Shown piece by piece: positions 54,063-62,209 of a stretch of DNA of 64,000 nt. The stretch is from NCBI GenBank assembly GCA_037178625.1, contig CM074140.1:1302001-1366000 (forward strand). Direction: 5' to 3'. Position 1 is the stretch's first letter. Each line of letters begins with the position of its first letter. Below the pieces are notes generated by a model. The model did not search any database. It worked only from the letters and a program-made list of their open reading frames with translations, and was not told the origin of the DNA. The DNA comes from Skeletonema tropicum (taxonomy: Eukaryota > Bacillariophyta > Thalassiosirophyceae > Thalassiosirales > Thalassiosiraceae). Made by a program: the position numbers and the translations under genes.

Positions 54063-54822
54063 CTAGATAGGTGGCTGCGCAGAGCACTGATAGCGTAGCT
54101 TGCAGCGTAAACAATATACATAATGATATTGATGAGGAGGAACTTTGGAACCGACGTTGATTATTTCGGAACGAAGCAAATCGATATGATGATGCGTTGC
54201 ACTGGCATGGTTTGATGTGTCGATTGTTTTGACAGTGCTCCTGTCGCCGCCGCCGGGATCGATGATGATGATGTGAGATTTTTTGGCAGATCATGGTTGT
54301 ATTTTGTTGCAAGTAACGAGTTGGACGCTGCACAATAGTTGCCACACAGCCAAAGCACACGCACATGCCGATGGATGGATGATGATGAGTTGGTTTTGTT
54401 GCTTGCTTTGATTTTGCTTGATGTGATGTTGATTGATGGATGGTTGTGACGATGTCACATCATTCGGTACTCACTGTTCTCTTCTTGTTTCGAATTTTTT
54501 TTGTTGGACTTCCTTGGACCTGCGCTGCCTGGAGTTGACACCAAAAGACTTGCCACCACTCAAAGTACAGCAGCACCAGCCATCTTTGTGACAACAATGA
54601 TGCCATAATTCGGCTCGCTATATCTTCCAATAAAATTCTTGCGGGCCCATCAAAAGCGTTTCTTCTGCTGGTGTCAATATCTGAGCAACAATAAGATAAG
54701 GCAGCAGCCCTCTCTTTGTCATCTGATTAATTTTGTATTTATTTATTTAAATTCAGCTCTATCCGAACTCATATTAATCACATTACAGAATATTGGCGAA
54801 GGTGCACCTTCAAATCTCAACA
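54063..54822. other. divergent upstream region, no secure gene
   Basis: Between the minus-strand partial gene and the plus-strand GLTP gene. Low-complexity stretches dominate (TGTTGTTGTTG near 54031-54050, GATGGATGATGATG near 54370). It may hold a first exon of the minus-strand gene and both promoters. Confidence 0.4.
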
Positions 54823-55875
54823 ATGCGACGAAACATTCGAATAAACAACTGCATCCTACTATCGATAGTGGCCTTGATATCAATAAGTCATCATCCACCA
54901 CCACTTGCCGATGGATCTCCATTGGGCTTCCCGCCACTACCATTCATTCGCGGTGGATCCGCTACAACCACGGCAACTAAAACGCGAACTGCGACCAAGC
55001 AACAACAACGGCAAAGGCGTCAACGCGCATCAGGTCCACTTCAAGGTCCAATCAAACTAATAGTCAATGTCAAGCAAGGCCTCGACAAGATCGGCAATAA
55101 CCTCCAAAACGACTGGAAACACTTGAGCAAGGGCATGCAAACGGCACAAACCAACATTGGAAACTTCATTGTCAACATTCCCCGAGCATTACCATTCGTA
55201 CCACCCCGACGAAAACGTCCATTAAAGTGTAGCAAGCTAGATGAAGTCTGCAAGACCTTCTCCTCCTGTCTAAAGGGAACTGGTGAGGTCGATACCGCCC
55301 AACTAATCAAGGCTTGTCGAGCTCACTTGATCTTCATGAAGAGTGGCGGCAGTTCCTTACGATTAGTCGCCAAAGATTTGGAATCCAATCTCCAAAAGGC
55401 CGAACGACCATTCAAGAAGTTGTCACCCAAACAGGGCAAGACTCTCTCTTCCCTCCTCGAAAGTGAACGTGAGAGTGGAATACACAATGGGAATATCCTC
55501 AAAGAGCAATCGGCTGCAATGGGATTATTATGGATACGACGCTCACTCGCATTCCAATTAGACTTGTATTCCTCCTTCCTTACCAAGGATGGACCTCATC
55601 CACGGGATGCTGCCTATCTCGCCTACTCGAAGCATCTGTCTCCATACCATGGATGGGCATTGAGGAAAGTTTTCCCGGCCTCGCTGTCGCAGATGCCGGA
55701 ACGGCAGGCGTTCATTGCCAAGTTTGGTGGAGTGAGTTTGGAAGAGTTGAATGAGGAGTATGATAGAGAGATTGTGAAGAAGTTGAAGTCTCTTGTGGCT
55801 GCTTGGGATCCGTTGATTAGTACTTGGGAGAAAGATTTTGAGAGGTTGGATCTTGAAGATACAAGAAAAGTGTAG
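54823..55875 (+). CDS. GLTP-domain protein with signal peptide (intact, intronless)
   Basis: 350 residues from ATG 54823. A short basic start and hydrophobic core ('NNCILLSIVALISIS') form a signal peptide, then 'LPFIRGG', a basic low-complexity linker to about residue 70, a ~60-residue spacer, and the GLTP domain (about 135-345). Lipid-site residues match human GLTP positions: D185-x3-N189-x2-K192 for D48/N52/K55, W237 in 'LLWIRR' for W96, and H276 in 'YHGW' for H140. Having W plus the full D/N/K set favours glycolipid rather than ceramide-1-phosphate as ligand (inference). It lacks the intron of the unit copies although the flanking residues are conserved. With the three units and the 3551-4310 copy, it makes five GLTP loci in 52 kb. 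Confidence 0.9.
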   Translation: MRRNIRINNCILLSIVALISISHHPPPLADGSPLGFPPLPFIRGGSATTTATKTRTATKQQQRQRRQRASGPLQGPIKLIVNVKQGLDKIGNNLQNDWKHLSKGMQTAQTNIGNFIVNIPRALPFVPPRRKRPLKCSKLDEVCKTFSSCLKGTGEVDTAQLIKACRAHLIFMKSGGSSLRLVAKDLESNLQKAERPFKKLSPKQGKTLSSLLESERESGIHNGNILKEQSAAMGLLWIRRSLAFQLDLYSSFLTKDGPHPRDAAYLAYSKHLSPYHGWALRKVFPASLSQMPERQAFIAKFGGVSLEELNEEYDREIVKKLKSLVAAWDPLISTWEKDFERLDLEDTRKV

Positions 55876-56248
55876 GATGCTTGCATGATTCATGTATATT
55901 TGGAAGTGGAAAGATTGATGTGATGTACAATAGATTTCTTGTCTGAGAAAAAGACGGTGAACAGTACCCTGAGAAGTCGTATGGGAAAGAATAGAAGATG
56001 TGTAGATTTAGCGAAAATGAACATACTTTAACATGTTGTGAGAATCATAATATTGTTTATTTTATCTGTTGCATCAGCAGATACATCATATTCGCTTATG
56101 GTTGCTGCATTGTTTTAGTTGACAATTTCAATGTGTCGATTTTTGTTGAAGATCTATTTCACCTAATCCACAATCAATTGCTTGCTCACTACTTCAGCAG
56201 CGCTGAAAGCTCATCTATATGCATATTTCGGATCGTCCAAAAACCTCT
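55876..56248. other. convergent 3' spacer, no gene seen
   Basis: Lies between the stops of the GLTP gene (plus) and the cyclophilin gene (minus); should contain both 3' UTRs. AT-rich, no conserved motif noticed. Confidence 0.5.
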
Positions 56249-57369
56249 CTAAAGTTCACCAGAGTCAACAATTGTCACAGTTGTTGTCGTGGCTCCAGAG
56301 TTGGATCCAACAGCTTCAATACGCTTTACGACATCTTCTCCCTCAACAACCATTCCAAATACAACATGACGTCCGTCCAACTGATGGATAGATTATTAGG
56401 AGATGTGAGTGAAAAAATGATGAGCATTGTCAATGAACGAATTGCAAGATATAAGGTGATGTAAAAAGAACTGTAATCACTTACCCAGGGAGTCTTGACA
56501 GTAGTGATAAAGAACTGTGATCCGTTGGTATTGGGCCCAGCATTGGCCATGGAAAGATAAAGGGGTCCCTCGTGCTTGAGCTCAAAGTTCTCGTCGGCAA
56601 ACTTCTCTCCGTAGATACTTTCGCCTCCACGTCCATTGCTGTTGTTGGTGCACGCATTGCAATGATTCGTTCATAGAGAAGCAACTCAAATGAGTCAGTT
56701 GTGCAAAAAAACACATTGTCATATGTCATCATTTTTCCAATGTTGAACTACTACTTACCCATCCGTAAAGTCTCCACCCTGAAGCATAAAATTAGGAATC
56801 ACACGGTGAAAGATGGATCCCTTGTAATGAAGAGGCTTTCCTCTCTTTCCAACACCCTTTTCACCTGTGCAAAGGGGATAATAGATATGCACCGCACATA
56901 TTTTTTTCGCACAAATCAATGTCAGCTGTTCTTTGATATTACACTTTCAATGTTTATCAAGTCATAGGACTCACCTGTGCAAAGAGCACGAAAGTTCTCA
57001 GTGGTTATTGGGACGACATCACCGAACAAGCCGAGGACGATGCGTCCACCTTCGCCTCCAGCGATGTCAACATCGAAGAATACTTTGTTTGTTACTTTTG
57101 GGCCGTCACTGTTTTGTGAAGAATTGGAAAATGTTTGTGAGGCTGCGGTTGTGTCATATTAGGATGGATGCCTTATTGTGTTTATATTAGTCGAACGACC
57201 ATGGCTGCGCTGAGCTTCATCATACACTGCAATTTCCACGTCAAAGTTCATCGCGGCGTCTCAAAATATTATATCCGCAAAAAAACAGCAACTGTACTTA
57301 CCTGCTAGCGGTGGTGCCCTGGAATAGGGCGAGGCAGACAAGAGAGAGGAGTGCGATGATAGTCTTCAT
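56249..57369 (-). CDS. secretory-pathway cyclophilin (peptidyl-prolyl isomerase)
   Basis: Five exons on the minus strand: 57369-57302, 57108-56975, 56864-56759, 56638-56485 and 56380-56249, joined by GT-AG introns of 193, 110, 120 and 104 bp, encode 197 residues. A signal peptide ('[19 protein letters not shown]') precedes a full cyclophilin fold: '[10 protein letters not shown]', '[19 protein letters not shown]', catalytic R in '[16 protein letters not shown]', '[17 protein letters not shown]', the cyclosporin-type W in '[12 protein letters not shown]'. It speeds cis-trans isomerisation of proline bonds, here probably in the ER (cyclophilin-B-like; no retention signal at the C terminus 'VDSGEL'). 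Intron two is flanked by a 14-bp direct repeat covering both splice sites. Conventional single-frame reading misses this gene because every exon is short. Confidence 0.93.
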
Positions 57370-57790
57370 TTTGGTAGTAAAGCTGAGCGAACGATAGAAT
57401 CTTTTAGTAGCGGCGATCACCATGGAGTTATGGTATATTGTGCGGCGGATCAGCCTCGAAAGATCAAAGATCTAAAAAAAAGATCGCAGTCGCGCGCGGT
57501 CTGTCTGCGTTTTGTACGTAGGAACTAGTAGTAAAAAGTGCACTCGCTCCCTCTACTATTACTCCTTTCTCTCGACTCTCGACTCTCTTTCTCGCCCGCC
57601 AGCGTTGCAATCTGTTGCAACCTACTTATCTGTTGCAGTGCAAGGAATTCAAGCTATGCAATGTAGGTAGTGGAGCTTCTTCTCAGCTATTCACGATAAT
57701 AATAGATAGCTGTAGACGCGAGGATCGATAGAGAGAAAGGAAGTCTCGGGTTGTGTGTACAAATTTTAATAGGAACGGAAACAAACAAAC
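57370..57790. promoter_or_regulatory. divergent promoter region, cyclophilin and NnrU-family gene
   Basis: 421 bp between two head-to-head starts. It contains TACGTAGGAACTAGTAG at 57515-57531, similar to words at 39515 and 62053-62089, a pyrimidine run near 57545-57600 (CTCGACTCTCGACTCTC), and a repeated CTGTTGCA (near 57611 and 57631). The element positions are seen directly; their role is inferred from place and recurrence. Confidence 0.4.
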
Positions 57791-58663
57791 ATGTCCGCAA
57801 GCCACATACTCTCCAAGCCAGCAATGCGCTGGGCAGCAGGAGGCTGGACCTTCTTCATTGCCGAAAACTTCATCCTCTCTGAAAATAGAACCTATCTCAT
57901 CGAAAACTACGGTGACGACGCCTATCATTACGCCTATGGGACACTGTCCACAGCTGCCATGTCGTCAGTTTTTTATGGTTACTTTAAAAAAGTAAAAGAT
58001 GCTCCACCGCTATTGTTCAAGGGACCCCTCCCAGTTGGAGCCAAGGTGGCAAGTTTTCTTTGTCTTTCGTTAGGGTTGGGCATGGCGTCTCAGATTCCAC
58101 CAAAAATTCAAATACCAGTGGAATTTGTTGTGAACAATAGTAGTGCAGGAAATGAAAATAATACAATTGCCACCTCGGCTGCAGCAACATCAGAAGTAAT
58201 GGGGCCTGCTCCACCACCAATGGAAGGAGAAGGAGGATGGAAAGTACGTTGCCCATTCGATTTTACAGATAACAAAGATACAAATAGTCCAGTGCATGGT
58301 CTCGAAAGAATATCTCGTCATCCAGGATTGTGGTCCTTTGGATTACTAGGACTCGGTAGTGCATTCCTCGTACCATCATTACCACAAAGGGTATGGCTAG
58401 CCATGCCATCCATGGTCGCCTTAATTGGAGGAGCGCATACTGATTCACGTTTCCGACGGGGTATGGGTGGAGAACTTTCGGAAGAATATGATAAAGTGAC
58501 GAGTAATGTACCTCTTGTTGCAATGCTTTCTGGAGCACAGGGGAATGTGATAGATGTTATGAATGATTTTAGTTCAGAGATCAAGCCATTGAATGCAGCT
58601 ATTGCTGTGGGTACTGCTGGTTTGTGGGTGATGAGTAGGGGGAGAGTAGTTCCAAGGAGATGA
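57791..58663 (+). CDS. NnrU-family membrane protein (Z-ISO-like)
   Basis: Intronless, 290 residues. Several hydrophobic segments (about 15-30, 45-65, 80-100, 190-225, 265-280) and the family's signature 'HGLERISRHPGLWSFGLLGLG', where the His residues are candidate haem ligands. NnrU domains occur in denitrification-linked proteins and in 15-cis-zeta-carotene isomerase (Z-ISO), a haem enzyme of carotenoid synthesis in plastids. No plastid leader is visible here (the start is 'MSASHILSKPAMRW'), so I would not call it Z-ISO; diatoms usually have more than one NnrU-family protein. A low-complexity loop (about 120-150) separates the two halves, and 'AHTDSRFRRGMGGELSEEYD' fits the second conserved block of the family. 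Confidence 0.75.
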   Translation: MSASHILSKPAMRWAAGGWTFFIAENFILSENRTYLIENYGDDAYHYAYGTLSTAAMSSVFYGYFKKVKDAPPLLFKGPLPVGAKVASFLCLSLGLGMASQIPPKIQIPVEFVVNNSSAGNENNTIATSAAATSEVMGPAPPPMEGEGGWKVRCPFDFTDNKDTNSPVHGLERISRHPGLWSFGLLGLGSAFLVPSLPQRVWLAMPSMVALIGGAHTDSRFRRGMGGELSEEYDKVTSNVPLVAMLSGAQGNVIDVMNDFSSEIKPLNAAIAVGTAGLWVMSRGRVVPRR

Positions 58664-58961
58664 TATTTTTGATTTGACTTTAGTTTAAATGCCTTTTCCA
58701 TTGTAGGCTTCTTCCATCATGATGATGCGGTGCACACATGATAAGCATGTTTTACCATTTTTTGACAAATATCTTTCCTTCCGAGAACATACATCTTGAT
58801 GTGCAATGCGCAAGTAGCTGTGACAAGTTCATCGAACAATGGCAGAGTACCATATCTTCATAATTGTATGATTGTGTTTGATTCTTTTGCACCCAACCAT
58901 CATTCAAACACGTCACCATTGTACAGCTTCATTCACTGCTTCTATCCATTCCATTCAATCC

Positions 58962-59737
58962 CTACGGCTTCAAGTCCAAAATGTCAATAATCGTCCCCAA
59001 ACTATCCCTACTCGCAATCACATTCTTCTTCGCCCTCTCAATAAACAACTGCACCCGATCCTTCCCCCCACCCGGATTGGCCTCACCCCAACTCGATACG
59101 AATGCCATACTACTCGCCTCTTCGGCATTTTGGGCAAAGAGGTCGACAGCATCGTAGAAATCGACTTCTCGGTCGGATGGTACTAGGTCTTTGAGTCGGA
59201 GCATTGCCGCGTCGGCCTTGAAGAGGGGGTCGGAGGTTGATTTGAAGCCTAGGTATTCCATTACTACTACTGGTGTTCGTTCACATTTGTCTCCAAACCT
59301 AAGTGAAAATGAAGATGATACAGTTAGCGTATATTCTTTGACTATCTGCATATCAACAACGGCATGGATTTGATAGATACTCACGTTGTCTCTTGACCAA
59401 TCTTACAAACAGTCGTTTTCTCTACCCAATTATCCAGCAGATATTGTAGTCGATTGTATCCCTTTACAATGTTATCCTTATCCTTTTGTTGCTGTGGCGA
59501 AATAGCTGCAGCATGGCCGGGGAGAGGGTTAAGTAAAGAAGTTGAGCCGATTATTGATAGTGAGGATGTAATGAATTGTCGTCGATCTTGTGCGTAGAGT
59601 GTAGTTGTTTCAGATGATTGCTTCTGCTTCTTGCTGGAGAATGTGTTCGTACTTGGAACAACGGTAACCCATGCGGAGGTTACAGTAGCTTGGCACAAGG
59701 CCAGCAGTATCGTGTAGTAGAACGTTGTTTTCGTCAT
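58962..59737 (-). CDS. thylakoid-lumen protein of unknown function
   Basis: Two exons, 59737-59385 and 59298-58962, joined by an 86-bp GT-AG intron inside a Thr codon; 229 residues. The N terminus has three targeting parts: a signal peptide ('YTILLALCQATVTSA'), a Ser/Thr/Lys-rich transit region, and a twin-arginine signal ('DRRQFITSSLSIIG') ending in 'PGHAAA', where a lumen peptidase would cut. The mature part (~155 residues) is mostly helical with 'DKCERTPVVVMEYLGFKST' and 'SSWGEANPGGGKDR'. It looks like one of the small extrinsic or assembly proteins around photosystem II (Psb31/PsbQ-like four-helix type is a guess), but I cannot place it. Only 139 bp separate its start from the uL3m start: a shared divergent promoter. 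Confidence 0.7.
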
Positions 59738-59876
59738 ATGGTGCAAAAGAAAAATGAGGATAATGAGGCGATGACATCAGCAAGCTGTTTGCCCCGCGGG
59801 TAGAATTGAACCATCATCATTTCCCCCGCTTTTGTCACCACACACATCACGTACGATATACATACACAAAACAACC

Positions 59877-61106
59877 ATGGCGCTTCGACGGATACTGACG
59901 ACGTCGGCGTCGTCAAGGACGACCCTCTCGTCCGTTCGACGTGCCAACAACCCTAACTCATCGCTTAGCTCTCTATCACCACTCATGGAAAGATGTAGTC
60001 TCTCCTCACCATTATTATCTAATGACATTATATCCAACAACATATCCAGCAATCATCATCGACTGTACTCCACCACCGCACCAACACAAAAGATATTCTC
60101 TCTAAACTCTGACCTCTCCGAAACCGAAATCCAAGCCATCATCGACAAGGAAATCAGTCTAATGGAAGAAGAAAAAATCCAAAAGGAATACCGCAACTGG
60201 AAACCCGGCCAACGCAAACGTCCCCTCGTCATGTCCCGACGTCTCGAGGACTTTGAAGAAGAGGCCAGCGGCACAGCCAAATGGACCCTACGAGATAAAC
60301 GATGTGGTGCACTGGGAATTAAATTGGGTATGATGCCCATATGGGATGATTGGGGGGAACGGCATCCCTGTACGGTGTTGTATTTGGATAACAATGTTGT
60401 GATTCGGAATAAAACGTCTGACAGTGTGGATGGATATGATGCCGTGCAGATTGGAGCGGGGGAACGTAAGGCCAAGAATGTGACCAAGCCTCTCATGTGC
60501 AATTATGCCAAGTATGGTGTGGATGAGAAGCCTCCCTATGTGGTACGGGAGTTTCGTGTTACGACAAGTGAGGCCTTGCCACCGCCGGGGACACAGATTC
60601 ATGCACGGCACTTTGTACCCGGGCAGAATGTCGATGTTGCCGGGACGAGTAAAGGCAAGGGATTTCAGGGGGGGATGAAACGTCATGGGTTCAAGGGTAT
60701 GCCTGCTACGCATGGTACGAGTAAAAGTCATCGTGCCATTGGTAGTACGGGAATGTGTCAAGATCCTGGCAAAGTGTTCAAGGGGAAGAAAATGCCGGGA
60801 CGAATGGGAGGTGTCCGTGTCACCAAGCAAAATTTACGAATTGTCAAGATTGATCGGGGACGGAATTTGATTTATGTCAAGGGTGCCGTGCCGGGGAATA
60901 AGGGGGAGTTTGTGGAAATTCGGGATGCTGTGAAGAAGCCCTTGTTTGGAACGGAGAAGTGTGAGGGTGGGGAGGATAGTGCGTTTCCACCTCTTCCTAC
61001 GTTTGAGTATGAGGACGGAATTGATGGATGTGGAGAGGCTGGATTTGAGGTTATGATGCCAATGCAGGAACAGGATCCATTGGAAATTGTCGAAGAAGAA
61101 GGTTAG
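59877..61106 (+). CDS. mitochondrial ribosomal protein uL3m
   Basis: Intronless, 409 residues from ATG 59877 (ACCATGG context). The first ~45 residues ('MALRRILTTSASSRTTLSSV') form an Arg/Ser/Thr-rich mitochondrial presequence. The bacterial-type uL3 core begins near residue 155 with 'ALGIKLGMMPIWDDWGERH', and includes the loop 'GKGFQGGMKRHGFKGMPATH' and 'PGRMGGVRVTKQNL', which reaches the peptidyl-transferase region of the large subunit. A charged ~60-residue insert lies between leader and core, and an acidic tail follows the core. GC-rich codon choice in 60,580-60,720 is mild and needs no special explanation. Confidence 0.93.
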   Translation: MALRRILTTSASSRTTLSSVRRANNPNSSLSSLSPLMERCSLSSPLLSNDIISNNISSNHHRLYSTTAPTQKIFSLNSDLSETEIQAIIDKEISLMEEEKIQKEYRNWKPGQRKRPLVMSRRLEDFEEEASGTAKWTLRDKRCGALGIKLGMMPIWDDWGERHPCTVLYLDNNVVIRNKTSDSVDGYDAVQIGAGERKAKNVTKPLMCNYAKYGVDEKPPYVVREFRVTTSEALPPPGTQIHARHFVPGQNVDVAGTSKGKGFQGGMKRHGFKGMPATHGTSKSHRAIGSTGMCQDPGKVFKGKKMPGRMGGVRVTKQNLRIVKIDRGRNLIYVKGAVPGNKGEFVEIRDAVKKPLFGTEKCEGGEDSAFPPLPTFEYEDGIDGCGEAGFEVMMPMQEQDPLEIVEEEG

Positions 61107-61209
61107 AAAGGCTGAGTGAACTCTTAAATAATGATAGAAACTATATTATCAACAGAGCTGACGAAACTCAGTGGAACAACGTTTGTGCATTAATCTTGTG
61201 TATCTTCAC

Positions 61210-61974
61210 TTAGCATAGGTCCTTCCATTGAGCACCTTCCAGAGCAATCCCTGTCGAATCATCTTCATTGACTTTTGGAGCCAAATGAGGAAAATCTCGA
61301 ATGATAACATCCATCAACCCATCATACAAGAGTTCATTTCCTTTCGCACTGAGATGCAAACCATCCTCCAGACATTCTTCATACGCTGAAACACCATCGT
61401 TCCCTCCAAGCAAGGAGAATGAGTCTACAATGGAGCAGCCCATGTCATTTGCAACCAACTTGACACGTTCACCATACAGTTTGCTTTGTTCATTACTTCG
61501 TGGAGATAGGTTATCAAATTCTTCTCGACAGTACTTGTCCCAAGCTTGTTCATCTAATGGTGGTGGAGTTATCAATATGATTGGGGTCTTCTGTTCTTTG
61601 AGTTTATTCCCTATATCTGCAACGATGGTACGTAAATTAAGTTCATACTCCTCTATTGGCACATGCTGATTGTGCTCTCTGTCTCCAGGAAGTGATGCAT
61701 CATTTGCCCCAAAAAACACGGTTACAAACATCGTAGTAGAACTATTTGGATGACTCATCATTTCTTTGTTGAAAACTGTTGGTAGCAAATCGACAGCATG
61801 TCGTGTGTTATATCCACTGAAGCCACGGTTGAATACATCGGCTCGTCGTGTGTAGGCATTTGATAGAAGACCTACCCAGCCCGCAGAGTTTGCAGCGGAA
61901 GAGAAACCTTGCTGAGTGATGGAATCTCCGAAGAGAATGATTGCGGGTCGACTCATAATCATCTTCGTTAACAT
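61210..61974 (-). CDS. GDSL/SGNH esterase, IAH1-like
   Basis: Intronless, 254 residues. SGNH hydrolase blocks are clear: block I 'ILFGDSITQQGF' with the nucleophile Ser, block II Gly in 'NRGFSGYNTRHAVDLLP', block III 'FFGANDASLPG' with the Asn, and block V 'LEDGLHLSAKGNELLYDGL' with Asp and His. This order and 'QHVPIEEYELNLRTI' match isoamyl-acetate-hydrolysing esterase (yeast Iah1 and eukaryotic relatives), which act on short-chain esters; substrate here is unknown. No leader peptide, so probably cytosolic. Convergent with uL3m (103 bp between stops). Confidence 0.9.
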   Translation of the reverse strand: MLTKMIMSRPAIILFGDSITQQGFSSAANSAGWVGLLSNAYTRRADVFNRGFSGYNTRHAVDLLPTVFNKEMMSHPNSSTTMFVTVFFGANDASLPGDREHNQHVPIEEYELNLRTIVADIGNKLKEQKTPIILITPPPLDEQAWDKYCREEFDNLSPRSNEQSKLYGERVKLVANDMGCSIVDSFSLLGGNDGVSAYEECLEDGLHLSAKGNELLYDGLMDVIIRDFPHLAPKVNEDDSTGIALEGAQWKDLC

Positions 61975-62209
61975 ATTATCTTTGGCAGGCTGTGTACGCT
62001 GATGCCAAAGAATTTATCTTTCCCTTTTTAAGAGAAGATTAGGAGGCTGATTGGTCGGAACTAGTTATTCCCTTGGTCGGAATTAGTACGTAAAAATCCA
62101 CCGCACCGCCGCTCATCTCATTGATTGTATCAGTGGCTCCATCACAGTCAATAGTATCACAGTGGCATCGTCAAGCCGCGGTTAGTTGACCAAATTATCG
62201 ACCATTATT
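61975..62209. promoter_or_regulatory. divergent promoter region, esterase and TYW3-Kelch gene
   Basis: 235 bp between head-to-head starts. Two close copies of a word stand in tandem: TTGGTCGGAACTAGTTATT at 62051-62069 and TTGGTCGGAATTAGTACGT at 62074-62092. Both resemble the words at 57515 and 39515. Role inferred from position only. Confidence 0.4.
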
